Source: G963663315 sp963663315 (GTDB lineage Bacteria > Pseudomonadota > Gammaproteobacteria > Arenicellales > Poriferihabitantaceae). From it: a stretch of DNA of 64,000 nucleotides. The stretch lies in contig OY760176.1 in the NCBI GenBank assembly GCA_963663315.1, positions 682,001 to 746,000 on the forward strand, written 5' to 3'. The stretch's first letter is position 1. Every line of letters begins with the position of its first letter. Position numbers and translations under genes: made by a program. Below the pieces are notes generated by a model, which saw nothing but the letters and a program-made list of their open reading frames with translations, was not told the DNA's origin and ran no database searches. Below, piece after piece: positions 1 through 8,956 of this stretch.

Positions 1-575
1 TCGCACCGAAGAACTGGATAACGGACTTCATCGAGGTCAATATCAATAATCTGGCTGCGGTTCCATCAATCATATTCGGACTGCTCGGATTGGCAATTTT
101 TATCAACACCTTTGGCCTCCCACGCTCGGTCCCGTTGGTTGGCGGGATGGTGCTGGCGCTGATGACATTGCCAACCATAATCATATCCAGCCGGGCCGCG
201 CTCGGAGCGGTCCCACCCAGTATACGGGAGGCCGCACTAGGGGTGGGCGCTTCGCCCATCCAGACCGTCTTGCATCATGTGTTGCCGCTGGCAATGCCCG
301 GCATGCTGACCGGAACCATCATTGGTCTGGCCCAGGCACTGGGCGAAACAGCGCCTTTGCTGGTTATCGGGATGGTGGCATTTATCGTGGACGTTCCCGG
401 GGGGCCACTTGACCCGGCTACCGCACTGCCGGTTCAGATCTACTTGTGGTCAGACAGCCCGGAACGTGCATTTGTGGAACGTACATCTGCTGCGATAATG
501 GTTTTGCTTCTGATCCTGATTGCAGTTAATGGGTTGATCGTTCTGTTAAGGAATAAATTTGAACGCCGCTGGTAA
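1..575 (+). CDS. pstA: Phosphate ABC transporter permease PstA (3' part, cut by left edge)
   Basis: Inner-membrane permease of the high-affinity phosphate importer PstSCAB. The frame is open from the left edge, so the start lies outside the window and roughly the C-terminal 190 residues are visible. They include the PstA-type segment [18 protein letters not shown], an EAA-type cytoplasmic loop ([14 protein letters not shown]) that normally contacts the ATPase, and hydrophobic helices up to the C-terminus. A TTG at 90 is in frame but internal to the family alignment, so I do not take it as the start. pstB and phoU follow on the same strand, the usual pst operon order. Confidence 0.93.
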   Translation, partial: APKNWITDFIEVNINNLAAVPSIIFGLLGLAIFINTFGLPRSVPLVGGMVLALMTLPTIIISSRAALGAVPPSIREAALGVGASPIQTVLHHVLPLAMPGMLTGTIIGLAQALGETAPLLVIGMVAFIVDVPGGPLDPATALPVQIYLWSDSPERAFVERTSAAIMVLLLILIAVNGLIVLLRNKFERRW

Positions 576-597
576 CCCTTGTCTTCGATCAGATACC

Positions 598-1488
598 ATG
601 ATTTCACTCACTGACACAGTAACAGACACAATGAATTCACCATTGGATGAGCCACAGGCAACCTTCGATCAGAACTTTGATGATCCGGTCCTTAACCCGA
701 ATTTCAAGACGGTCGGTAATGTTCATGTCGACGGTCCTGCGATGATCAGTCGAAACGTCGATGTGTTTTATGACGACAAGCAGGCTATTTTCAATGTCTC
801 TCTCGACATTGCGAAAAACGAAGTGATCGCGATGATCGGACCATCGGGCTGTGGTAAATCAACCTTCCTGCGTTGTTTTAACCGGATGAATGACACGATT
901 GACACGTGCAGTGTAAAGGGCAGAATTGAATTGCACGGTGAAGACATCTACAGCAGAGACATGGATGTGGTTCTGCTCCGCGCCCGGGTGGGTATTGTCT
1001 TTCAAAAACCCAACCCGTTCCCGAAGTCATTGTATGAAAATGTTGCCTATGGGGTTAAATTGCATGGGCTGGCGAGCAGTAAAGCCGAACTTGACGATAT
1101 TGTGGAAAGCAGTCTGCGCAAGGCGGATTTATGGAAAGAGGTTGCCGACAGGCTGGATAAGCCCGGAACCGGCCTGTCCGGTGGTCAGCAGCAAAGGCTA
1201 TGCATTGCGCGGGCCATTGCCATCAGTCCGGAGATCATTCTAATGGATGAACCCTGTTCCTCTCTTGACCCTATTGCGACGGCAGCCATTGAAGAGCTGA
1301 TTGATGAACTGAGAAAACAATATTCAATCTGTATTGTGACTCATTCCATGCAACAGGCAGCCCGGGTTTCACAGAGAACAGCCTATTTCCACCTTGGCAG
1401 ACTGGTGGAAGTCGGTCCCACCGGTGTTATTTTCACTAACCCCCGGCACCGGCTGACAGAAGGGTATATCACTGGCCGTTTTGGCTGA
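598..1488 (+). CDS. pstB: Phosphate ABC transporter ATP-binding protein PstB
   Basis: ATPase that drives phosphate import through PstA/PstC. It has a Walker [10 protein letters not shown], a Q-loop FQKPNPFP typical of PstB, the signature [14 protein letters not shown], a Walker B IILMDEP and the switch histidine in IVTHSM. From ATG 598 the protein is 296 residues, about 40 longer than E. coli PstB. The extra N-terminus is acidic and low in conserved motifs, and ATG 631 is an alternative start. The frame is open back to a TTG at 559 that overlaps the pstA end, which would couple translation. The gene lies between pstA and phoU. Confidence 0.95.
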   Translation: MISLTDTVTDTMNSPLDEPQATFDQNFDDPVLNPNFKTVGNVHVDGPAMISRNVDVFYDDKQAIFNVSLDIAKNEVIAMIGPSGCGKSTFLRCFNRMNDTIDTCSVKGRIELHGEDIYSRDMDVVLLRARVGIVFQKPNPFPKSLYENVAYGVKLHGLASSKAELDDIVESSLRKADLWKEVADRLDKPGTGLSGGQQQRLCIARAIAISPEIILMDEPCSSLDPIATAAIEELIDELRKQYSICIVTHSMQQAARVSQRTAYFHLGRLVEVGPTGVIFTNPRHRLTEGYITGRFG

Positions 1489-1523
1489 CCGGATCCGATT
1501 TTACCGTTTAGCGGATAATAATT

Positions 1524-2315
1524 ATGAAAATTCAAGGTGAGAGACATATTTTCAAGCGTTTTGATAAGGAAATGCAGTATCTCCATGATCTGGTCGTACA
1601 AATGGGCGGGCTTGCGGTAAGTCAGCTTGAGGACGCTCTGGATACTCTGAAAACCGAGAATCCGGAAAAAGCATACGAGGTCATCAGCAATGATAGAAAA
1701 CTGAATGATCTTGATTTGCAGGCGGATGATGAAATCATCCGCCTGATAGCATTACGCCAGCCTGTTGCCAGGGACTTGAGAGAACTGATCTCGGTCGGAA
1801 AAATTGTTGCAGAACTGGAACGCGCCGGTGATGAAGCCAGGAAAATTGCCGGTTTGACTATTCGTTTTTTCAAAGCGGGTAAAAATCCACCGAGCGAAGA
1901 AATATTACGCGATATCTATTCTCTTTCCGCTTATGTGATCGATATGCTGGAAATGGCAATACAGGCATTTGATGATCTGAATCTTGATCTTGCAGCAGAT
2001 GTTCTGGTTAAGAGCGCACAACTGGATGATCAGTTGAAATCAATACTGCGACGTCTGAGCACATTCATCTTGGAAGATTCCAGAAATGTCGGTTATTTCG
2101 TGGACATTGTGCTTGGCATTCGGGCGCTTGAACGGTTTGGTGGGCATAGCAGTAATATAGCCGGACATATTGTGTTTATCGAAAAGGGGATTGATGTGCG
2201 TCACGCAAGCGATGAAAGCATTTTGCGCAATCTCAGGGATGAATACATAAAGGAATTTGATTCAAGCCGCAGAAATGAAGCCCGTGTGGACAGCAACGGG
2301 GAGGAAGATCAGTAA
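1524..2315 (+). CDS. phoU: Phosphate signalling protein PhoU
   Basis: Cytoplasmic helical-bundle protein that links the Pst transporter to the PhoR/PhoB two-component system and limits phosphate uptake. It has 263 residues, slightly longer than typical PhoU (about 240). Two PhoU repeats are visible, each with the E/D-rich metal-binding pattern (ELERAGDEARKIA in the first, ALERFGGHSSNIAGH in the second). It lies 35 bp after pstB, completing the pst operon. The polar C-terminal tail (about 25 residues) is beyond the conserved domain. The 178 bp downstream, before the convergent fadN-like gene, show no supported feature. Confidence 0.94.
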   Translation: MKIQGERHIFKRFDKEMQYLHDLVVQMGGLAVSQLEDALDTLKTENPEKAYEVISNDRKLNDLDLQADDEIIRLIALRQPVARDLRELISVGKIVAELERAGDEARKIAGLTIRFFKAGKNPPSEEILRDIYSLSAYVIDMLEMAIQAFDDLNLDLAADVLVKSAQLDDQLKSILRRLSTFILEDSRNVGYFVDIVLGIRALERFGGHSSNIAGHIVFIEKGIDVRHASDESILRNLRDEYIKEFDSSRRNEARVDSNGEEDQ

Positions 2316-2493
2316 ACAAGTAAATGCTACTTCCCATTGTATTGCTAATTCTTTGGCCTTCTCAATGTCTCGCCTTTGCGAGCCTTTATCACCACCGCAA
2401 AGCAAGAAAATTAATGTGCCGCCGCATAGGCGTAGGTTCGCCTGACAGGTTCGAAAAGCGGCATTGATTGAAGCGCTGGCGCCTGATTCCGAC

Positions 2494-4806
2494 TCAGTTT
2501 CGAAGAGTTTTGCCGAAATCCAGCATATTGCCAATTCTTGCCCGCGTGCTGTCAGCGCTCACCAGTGTCAGAAATGAGCGCCGCTCCGCATCCAGTAAAT
2601 CCTGTTCGGACCAGGTTGTGCCCGCTTCAACTTCCCCGCCTGATACGATTCGGGCAATTTCCGTTCCAACCACAACATCATGCGGCATCAACAAGCCATC
2701 TTCACGGGATTTTTCAAGCCATCTCACCATTTCTTCAAAAACAGGCAAACCGGGCATGGCCAGATGCGGACGCGTGAACGGTTGCTGACCTTCTCTGGAA
2801 TCAAGCGCCCGGACCGCGGCATCGTATATCCGGTCACGGTTCAATTCGTATCGATCATTGTTCCTGACCATAGCCAGGCCGATCGCCCGCAGTGGTGATG
2901 TCGCAGTTCTTCCATATCCGGTATTCATGAATGACTTCCAGCTTGCTGCCGAGATATCCTCGCCACATCCGAGTTTATCAATCCAGCGATACAGCATTTC
3001 CTTGCATCCTCCGCCGGAGGGAACAACACCGACCAGGGATTCGACCAGCCCCATTACCGAATTGGCATGTGCGATAACCTGTTTTGCATGAAGGACTACC
3101 TCGAAACCCCCACCCAGCGAAAGACCCACTGGCGCCACAACAACCGGAAACCCGGCCCGACTCATCGCCGCGACAGTCTGCTGGAAGTGATCCAGAAACC
3201 GGTCCAGTCCATCAAGATCATCCCGTTCATAATATTTTCTGACGGCGCCCAGGTTCACACCACAGGAAAAATGCTGGGCATCATTATGAACAATCAGCCC
3301 TTTCAGTCCCCTGGCCGGAACCTGTTCGATCGCATCCCTCAGAATAGCCATCGAATCGGCATCAAGCGCGTTCGCTTTGCTGTGAAATTCTACCAGTGCG
3401 GCATCGTCAGTGATATACCAACTCGCCATTTCGTTGGAATTATCCGCAGACAGTGTCCGCTTTTTCTCGTTGAACCGTACGACACCCTGAGGTCTTGAAA
3501 TAGCCTGCCATTGGCCGTTTCCGGTTCTTGCGCAAAGTTCCCGGTTTATCACCTGATAAAACCCCGTCCCTTTTGCCTTGTGCAGAAATGCGGGGATATC
3601 GCGCTTTTCCGAGACAAGCCGGTCAATCATATAGTCCGCACCAATCCCGTCCATCATTTCAAATGGTCCTGATATCCAGTTGTAGCCCAGTTTCATCGCA
3701 TCATCAATGCCGACCGGATCATCGCCCACTTCAGGAATCAGGGAGGCTGCATAACACAGTGTTTTTGACAATACCCGCCAGGCAAATTCCCCATAAACCG
3801 AGTCGTCTTCAAGCAGGCGCCTGATCCCGTTTTTCTCTGCATCCGCGGCAATTGAAAGGTTCAATCTTTCAAACTTCTGATATTCCCCGGTTTCCAGATT
3901 GAGCACAAACCGGTCAGTCGAATGCGCTGAATGTCGATAAAACCCTTTTCCCTGCTTGTTGCCGGTTTGCCCGTTTTCGATCATTGTTGTCATCAACGGG
4001 ATTTCATCCGCTTCAAGGTGAAAGGCATCGTCTGCAGGCAGGATATTGCTCATGCTTTTTACCACATCCGCCATCAGGTCAATCCCGATCAGATCATAGA
4101 GGCCGAATACGCCGGTCTTTGGAATGCCCACCGGTCGTCCGAAAACAGCATCGGCCTGTGCTGGCGTCAAGCCGAGTTCGAATGCCGAATGCAGGGCGCA
4201 CTGAATCGCATATACCCCGACCCGGTTACCCAGGAAACCGGGAGTATCAAGGCATCGAACCACGCCTTTGCCCAGTTGCCGTTCGCAAAATGTGTCCAGA
4301 CGGTCGATAACTTCAGGCGCGGTGGAGTCACCCCGAACCAGTTCCAGCAGACGCATGAATCGAACCGGGTTGAAAAAATGGGTAATGGCGAACCGTTTGC
4401 GAAAGGATTCCGGCATATCCCCGACCAGTAATCTGATCGGTATGGTGGAAGTATTTGAGGTAATGATCGCCTGGCGGCTACAGGTTTGGTCGAGGCGTTT
4501 GTACAGATCTTTTTTGACGCCCAGACGCTCAACCACAGCTTCTGCAATCCAGTCACAATCAACCAGTCTGTCAAAATCATCCCTGGTATTGCCCAGGGTT
4601 ATCAGTTGCCCCGCCTGTTTGTTCATCAACCCCGGTTGATCCGGGTCCAACAGCCGTTGATAACCCCGCTCGGCCGGGGCATTTACATTGTCGCCATCAC
4701 CGGGCAAATCCAGCAGCAACACCTCTACACCCGCATTGGCCACCTGACCTGCTATACCTGCACCCATGGTCCCCGCGCCTATTACTGCCACTTTTTTGAA
4801 ACTCAT
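2494..4806 (-). CDS. 3-hydroxyacyl-CoA dehydrogenase / enoyl-CoA hydratase (FadN type)
   Basis: Bifunctional beta-oxidation enzyme of about 770 residues. The domain order is NAD-binding 3-hydroxyacyl-CoA dehydrogenase first (AVIGAGTMGAGIAG near the N-terminus, then HFFNPVRFMRLLELV), a second dehydrogenase C-terminal domain, and an enoyl-CoA hydratase/isomerase domain last (FSCGVNLGAV, then a GGGFEVVLHA-type segment). This is the FadN order, the reverse of FadB. ATG 4806 is chosen because the dinucleotide-binding strand starts five residues later; the frame extends upstream to 5094 without conserved sequence. It diverges from the livGF operon across 91 bp. Its thiolase and acyl-CoA dehydrogenase partners are not in the window. 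Confidence 0.9.
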   Translation of the reverse strand: MSFKKVAVIGAGTMGAGIAGQVANAGVEVLLLDLPGDGDNVNAPAERGYQRLLDPDQPGLMNKQAGQLITLGNTRDDFDRLVDCDWIAEAVVERLGVKKDLYKRLDQTCSRQAIITSNTSTIPIRLLVGDMPESFRKRFAITHFFNPVRFMRLLELVRGDSTAPEVIDRLDTFCERQLGKGVVRCLDTPGFLGNRVGVYAIQCALHSAFELGLTPAQADAVFGRPVGIPKTGVFGLYDLIGIDLMADVVKSMSNILPADDAFHLEADEIPLMTTMIENGQTGNKQGKGFYRHSAHSTDRFVLNLETGEYQKFERLNLSIAADAEKNGIRRLLEDDSVYGEFAWRVLSKTLCYAASLIPEVGDDPVGIDDAMKLGYNWISGPFEMMDGIGADYMIDRLVSEKRDIPAFLHKAKGTGFYQVINRELCARTGNGQWQAISRPQGVVRFNEKKRTLSADNSNEMASWYITDDAALVEFHSKANALDADSMAILRDAIEQVPARGLKGLIVHNDAQHFSCGVNLGAVRKYYERDDLDGLDRFLDHFQQTVAAMSRAGFPVVVAPVGLSLGGGFEVVLHAKQVIAHANSVMGLVESLVGVVPSGGGCKEMLYRWIDKLGCGEDISAASWKSFMNTGYGRTATSPLRAIGLAMVRNNDRYELNRDRIYDAAVRALDSREGQQPFTRPHLAMPGLPVFEEMVRWLEKSREDGLLMPHDVVVGTEIARIVSGGEVEAGTTWSEQDLLDAERRSFLTLVSADSTRARIGNMLDFGKTLRN

Positions 4807-4862
4807 CAGCCTGTTCCTGGTCTCCCGGTTTTTTATTGATTGTACAAAAATACAGAACAGGT

Positions 4863-4891
4863 TTGAATCAAGACTCCAGTACAGCGATAAT
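4863..4891 (+). promoter_or_regulatory. Putative sigma70 promoter of the livGF operon
   Basis: TTGAAT (4863-4868), 17-bp spacer, GATAAT (4886-4891) in the 91-bp gap between the divergent fadN-like gene and livGF. The expected transcription start falls on or next to the livGF ATG at 4898, and there is no Shine-Dalgarno sequence in front of that ATG, so the transcript could be leaderless. Read by eye only. Confidence 0.35.
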
Positions 4892-4897
4892 CCAGTC

Positions 4898-6418
4898 ATG
4901 ATCAGTATTGAGCACCTTTCGAAGCATTTCGGTGGATTGAAGGCAGTTGACGACGTCTCAATCAACATCTCGAAGGGTTCCATTACCGGTTTGATCGGTC
5001 CCAATGGCGCGGGCAAAACCACGTTGTTCAATACCGTCGCAGGGTTGCATGCACCCACTGACGGAAGAGTGCTGCTGGACGGTGAGGATATCACCGGCCT
5101 GGAACCCCATCGGCTTTTTGCAAAAGGACTGCTGCGAACCTTCCAGATTGCACACGAGTATTCCCGGATGTCTGTGACCGAGAATCTGATGATGGTCCCG
5201 CCGGGACAATCCGGCGAAAGTCTGATTCACGCCTGGTTCCATCCCGGCAGGGTTGCACGGGAAGAAGATGCGATTTATCAGAAGGCCCGGGAGGTGATCG
5301 ATTTTCTGAATCTGGGGACGGTCGCTGATGAACTGGCGGGAAATCTCTCCGGTGGCCAGAAAAAGTTGCTGGAACTTGGCCGTACCATGATGGTGGATGC
5401 CAGGATCGTTTTCCTTGACGAAGTCGGCGCAGGGGTCAACCGAACCCTGTTGCGTGATATCGGTGATGCCATCATCAAACTCAATCGGGAGCAGGGCTAT
5501 ACTTTCTGCATGATCGAGCACGACATGGATTTCATCCGCCGCCTGTGCGACCCGGTGATCTGTATGGCAGAAGGTGCGGTACTGGCCGAAGGCACTGCCG
5601 AAGAAGTGCAGAACAACGAGGAAGTGATCGAAGCCTATCTTGGGCGTGGTCTCAAAAACAAGCCCGGGTCTGCAGCCTCGCCAGGCCGAAGCAGCTCAAA
5701 ATCGGGCAGGACGCATTGTGCGCTGATCGGTCAGAAAATGGTCGGTGGCTACCACGGCAGCGATATTCTGAAAGGCTGCACGGTGGATGTTGCCGAGGGA
5801 GAAATTGCGGTCATTGTCGGCCCCAATGGGGCTGGCAAATCAACCGCGATGAAAGCGCTGCTGGGCATGTTGAAATTGAGAGCCGGCAGTGTCCGGCTGA
5901 ATTGTGATGAGATATCGCACCTGTCGGTTCAGGATCGAATCGCGAGAGGCATTGCCTTTGCACCGCAGAACAGCAATGTTTTTCTCTCGATGAGTGTGCA
6001 GGAGAATCTTGAGATGGGGGCGTTTTTGAGTGCGGATGATACGGGTGAGACCTGGCAGCAGATTTGCCGGTTGTTTCCGGTTCTTGAGGAGAAAAAGGAT
6101 CAATTGGCGGGTGAACTGTCCGGCGGACAACGCCAGCAGGTCGCGGTTGGACGCGCACTGATGTCCCGGCCTTCGGTATTGATGCTTGATGAGCCCACAG
6201 CGGGGGTTTCGCCGATAGTGATGGATGAATTGTTCGACCGTATTCTCGAAATACGGAACACCGGCGTCTCGATCCTGATGGTTGAACAGAATGCCCGGCA
6301 AGCCCTGGGTATCGCTGATACCGGGTTTGTACTGGTTGTAGGCGAGAATCGTTATACCGACACAGGCCAGGCATTGCTGGCAGACCCCGAAGTTCGCAGG
6401 TCATTTCTGGGGGGATAG
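4898..6418 (+). CDS. Fused LivG-LivF ABC transporter ATPase (two nucleotide-binding domains in one chain)
   Basis: A 506-residue protein with two complete ABC ATPase domains. The LivG-like half (about 1-250) has Walker A GPNGAGKTT near residue 35, signature LSGGQKKLLELGR and Walker B IVFLDEVGAG. The LivF-like half (about 270-506) has Walker A GPNGAGKST near residue 308, signature LSGGQRQQVAVGRAL and Walker B VLMLDEPTAG. A Ser/Gly/Lys-rich linker joins them. In most bacteria LivG and LivF are separate proteins that pair on LivHM. The first Walker B ends LDEVGAG instead of the usual LDEPxAG. ATG 4898 begins the conserved sequence; upstream codons to 4766 are antisense to fadN. The stop abuts the livH ATG. 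Confidence 0.92.
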   Translation: MISIEHLSKHFGGLKAVDDVSINISKGSITGLIGPNGAGKTTLFNTVAGLHAPTDGRVLLDGEDITGLEPHRLFAKGLLRTFQIAHEYSRMSVTENLMMVPPGQSGESLIHAWFHPGRVAREEDAIYQKAREVIDFLNLGTVADELAGNLSGGQKKLLELGRTMMVDARIVFLDEVGAGVNRTLLRDIGDAIIKLNREQGYTFCMIEHDMDFIRRLCDPVICMAEGAVLAEGTAEEVQNNEEVIEAYLGRGLKNKPGSAASPGRSSSKSGRTHCALIGQKMVGGYHGSDILKGCTVDVAEGEIAVIVGPNGAGKSTAMKALLGMLKLRAGSVRLNCDEISHLSVQDRIARGIAFAPQNSNVFLSMSVQENLEMGAFLSADDTGETWQQICRLFPVLEEKKDQLAGELSGGQRQQVAVGRALMSRPSVLMLDEPTAGVSPIVMDELFDRILEIRNTGVSILMVEQNARQALGIADTGFVLVVGENRYTDTGQALLADPEVRRSFLGG

Positions 6419-7441
6419 ATGCAAGCAATTACCGACACGCTCAACGCGATTATATTGCTGTTGAATTTTGTCATCGTGCCGGGGTTGGCCTACGGTTCGC
6501 AGCTTGCGCTCGGCGCCCTTGGAATCACGCTGGTGTTCGGTATTTTGCGATTTGCCAATTTCGCCCACGGCGACACCATGGCCTTCGGTACCATGGTCAC
6601 CATCCTGATGACCTGGTGGTTACAGTCAATCGGGGTTAGCCTGGGTCCGTTACCGACTGCATTGCTCGCACTGCCAGTCGGTATCCTGGCAACGATTGTG
6701 ATGGTGACCGTGACCGATAAACTGGTCTACCGACACTTCCGCCATCAAAAGGCCAGACCGGTGACGCTGATGATCGCTTCCATTGGCGTGATGTTGATGA
6801 TGAACGGTATCGTACGATTTGTGATCGGCCCGAATGACCGGAATTTTCTGGATGGAGAACGTTTCATTATCAGCGCCCGCGAATTCAAAGTGATGACCGG
6901 GTTGAATGAGGGATTGAGTATCAAGGTTTCCCAGGGGTTGACTGTCGTCATCGCGCTGATCTGCGTTTTCGCGCTTTTCTGGCTCTTGCAGAAAACCCGT
7001 ACCGGCAAGGCGATGCGCGCTTATTCCGACAATGAAGACCTTGCCCTGCTGTCCGGTGTCAATCCAGACCGGGTGGTGCAGGTCACCTGGATACTCGCTG
7101 CCATTCTGGCAACCATAGCCGGTACACTTTACGGACTCGACAAGAGCTTCAAACCGTTTACCTTCCTGCAACTATTGTTACCCATGTTCGCCGCAGCCAT
7201 CGTCGGTGGTATCGGCAACCCGATTGGCGCCATTGTTGGCGGTTATGTGATTGCGTTTTCCGAGGTGGTCGTCACCTACGCATACAAGAAGGTTTTTATC
7301 TATCTGCTGCCGCAAAGCCTTGAGCCGCAGGGATTGATGCAATTGCTGTCCACCGATTACAAATTTGCGGTATCGTTCATGATCCTCGTGCTGGTGTTGC
7401 TGATCAAGCCAACCGGCATTTTGAAAGGCAAGGTACTGTGA
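6419..7441 (+). CDS. Branched-chain amino acid-type ABC transporter permease LivH
   Basis: Inner-membrane permease of the HAAT/LIV ABC family, 340 residues with about eight hydrophobic segments. Family features include LGALGITLVFGILRFANFAHGD near the N-terminus and the conserved GGIGNPIGAIVGG loop in the C-terminal half. The start codon directly follows the livGF stop with no gap. It pairs with LivM to form the membrane channel. The substrate cannot be read from the permease: HAAT members carry branched-chain amino acids, amides, urea and other small polar molecules. Confidence 0.93.
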   Translation: MQAITDTLNAIILLLNFVIVPGLAYGSQLALGALGITLVFGILRFANFAHGDTMAFGTMVTILMTWWLQSIGVSLGPLPTALLALPVGILATIVMVTVTDKLVYRHFRHQKARPVTLMIASIGVMLMMNGIVRFVIGPNDRNFLDGERFIISAREFKVMTGLNEGLSIKVSQGLTVVIALICVFALFWLLQKTRTGKAMRAYSDNEDLALLSGVNPDRVVQVTWILAAILATIAGTLYGLDKSFKPFTFLQLLLPMFAAAIVGGIGNPIGAIVGGYVIAFSEVVVTYAYKKVFIYLLPQSLEPQGLMQLLSTDYKFAVSFMILVLVLLIKPTGILKGKVL

Positions 7442-7454
7442 AAGGCAGGTCAAA

Positions 7455-8825
7455 ATGACCAATACACAAAAGGCCTGCTGGTCATTTTCCGCCATCGGCG
7501 TTTTATTCCTGATTATCGGTTTTGTTCAATCCTGGTCGGTATCGCTCGGCATCTTCAACCTGTGCCTGATTTCCGCAGTGATGGCGCTTGGAGTCAATAT
7601 GCAGTGGGGTTATGCGGGGTTGTTGAATGTCGGTGTCATGGGTTTTGCCGCATTGGGTGGCGTCAGTGTGGTTCTGGTATCCCGCGCACCCGTGGCCGCC
7701 GCCTGGCAGGCGGGATCGGATAACCTGCTGCTGGCGCTGGTTTGCTTCGTGATTACCATCGTGTTGGCGCGATGGCTTTACAGGCGATGGCCTCGTGGCC
7801 GGAGACGTACTTCAGCGATGGCGGCGGTCATCATTACCGGTCTGTTCATGACCCGTTATTTTCTGGACCCGGCGGTGACTTCTATTGAAGCGGTCGAATC
7901 GGCAAAAACGGGATTTCTGGGTGGCTTCGGATTGCCGGTACTGTTTTCCTGGGTGGTCGGCGGGCTGTTCGCCGCAGGCGCAGCCTGGTTGATTGGCAAG
8001 GTCGCCCTCGGCCTGCGCGCAGACTACTTTGCCATTGCTACCCTGGGGATTTCGGAAATTATCATTGCGATCCTGAAAAATGAGGACTGGCTGACACGGG
8101 GCGTAAAAAACGTCACAGGTTTGCCACGCCCCGTTCCCTATGAAATCGAGTTACAAAACAGTGCCTGGTTTGTCGATTTTATTGCCCGCTGGAACGCGAC
8201 CGGATTATCTTCATTAAATGACACAGACCGTGTCGTTGCGTTGAAGCAACAGGTCATCGCTGGCTCAAGCATATTTGTAAAGCTTTGTTATGCCGGATTG
8301 TTTGCTACGGTACTGATCATCATTTTATTGCTCAGTGTACGGGCATTGAATTCGCCCTGGGGCCGGATGATGCGCGCTATTCGTGATAATGAAACTGCGG
8401 CGGGCGCGATGGGAAAGGATGTGACCCGATGTCATCTTCAGATATTTGTAATTGGTTCGGCCGTAATTGGCATTGCCGGCGCCATGCTGACAACGCTGGA
8501 TGGCCAGTTCACACCCACCACTTACCATCCTCTGCGCTATACTTTTCTGATCTGGGTAATGGTCATTGTAGGTGGCTCCGGCAATAACATGGGGTCAGTA
8601 CTCGGCGGTTTTCTGATCTGGCTGGTATGGATAGAAGCAGAGCCGGTGGGTGTCTGGTTAATGGAGTCGGCAACCGGATGGATGGAGGACGGCAACCCGG
8701 TCAGGGATCATCTGATCGCAAATGCGCAACATATGCGCCTGTTTTGCATGGGGCTGGTTTTGTTGCTGGTATTGCGCTACAGCCCTGGTGGTGTATTGCC
8801 CGAGAGGGTACGCAAGAAAAATTGA
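7455..8825 (+). CDS. Branched-chain amino acid-type ABC transporter permease LivM
   Basis: Second permease of the transporter, 456 residues. The conserved core is MQWGYAGLLNVGVMGFAALG near the N-terminus, the ADYFAIATLGISEI segment in the middle and GGSGNNMGSVLGG near the C-terminus. It is longer than short LivM proteins because of an extra region (about residues 90-165) with an Arg-rich cytoplasmic stretch and an extra hydrophobic helix. It starts 13 bp after livH. A 131-bp gap with its own promoter-like sequence separates it from livK. Confidence 0.93.
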   Translation: MTNTQKACWSFSAIGVLFLIIGFVQSWSVSLGIFNLCLISAVMALGVNMQWGYAGLLNVGVMGFAALGGVSVVLVSRAPVAAAWQAGSDNLLLALVCFVITIVLARWLYRRWPRGRRRTSAMAAVIITGLFMTRYFLDPAVTSIEAVESAKTGFLGGFGLPVLFSWVVGGLFAAGAAWLIGKVALGLRADYFAIATLGISEIIIAILKNEDWLTRGVKNVTGLPRPVPYEIELQNSAWFVDFIARWNATGLSSLNDTDRVVALKQQVIAGSSIFVKLCYAGLFATVLIIILLLSVRALNSPWGRMMRAIRDNETAAGAMGKDVTRCHLQIFVIGSAVIGIAGAMLTTLDGQFTPTTYHPLRYTFLIWVMVIVGGSGNNMGSVLGGFLIWLVWIEAEPVGVWLMESATGWMEDGNPVRDHLIANAQHMRLFCMGLVLLLVLRYSPGGVLPERVRKKN

Positions 8826-8845
8826 CCGGATCATGTTCCGATTTT

Positions 8846-8874
8846 TTGGATCGGCGCGCCGATTGGGTTATACT
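8846..8874 (+). promoter_or_regulatory. Putative livK promoter with a 14-bp palindromic operator in the spacer
   Basis: TTGGAT (8846-8851) and TATACT (8869-8874) are separated by 17 bp. A perfect 14-bp palindrome, ATCGGCGCGCCGAT, occupies 8850-8863 and overlaps the -35 end and most of the spacer, where a repressor or MerR-type activator could bind. The predicted start leaves a leader of roughly 75 nt before livK. The match was made by eye and the operator role is inference. Confidence 0.4.
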
Positions 8875-8942
8875 GGACCATTTTCTGGATACACTGGGGC
8901 AATACAGGCCGCTGTTCTGGAATTCACAATATATTACTCTTA

Positions 8943-8950
8943 GGGGGGGG
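8943..8950 (+). promoter_or_regulatory. G8 tract acting as or next to the livK ribosome binding site
   Basis: Eight consecutive G residues preceded by TA lie 6 nt upstream of the livK ATG (8957). The run provides the AGGGGG Shine-Dalgarno sequence. Homopolymer runs of this length can slip during replication, so the length could change translation initiation spacing. Confidence 0.55.
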
Positions 8951-8956
8951 TGCATT

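Noticed and set aside
2262..2534. 90-codon minus-strand open frame between phoU and the fadN-like gene
   Set aside because: It overlaps the ends of both genes, has no recognisable domain and no ribosome binding site.
4766..4897. Upstream extension of livGF to 4766
   Set aside because: The extra codons are antisense to the start of the fadN-like gene and carry no ABC ATPase sequence.
5811..6428. 205-codon minus-strand open frame across livGF
   Set aside because: Antisense to conserved Walker and signature motifs; composition is typical of a shadow frame.
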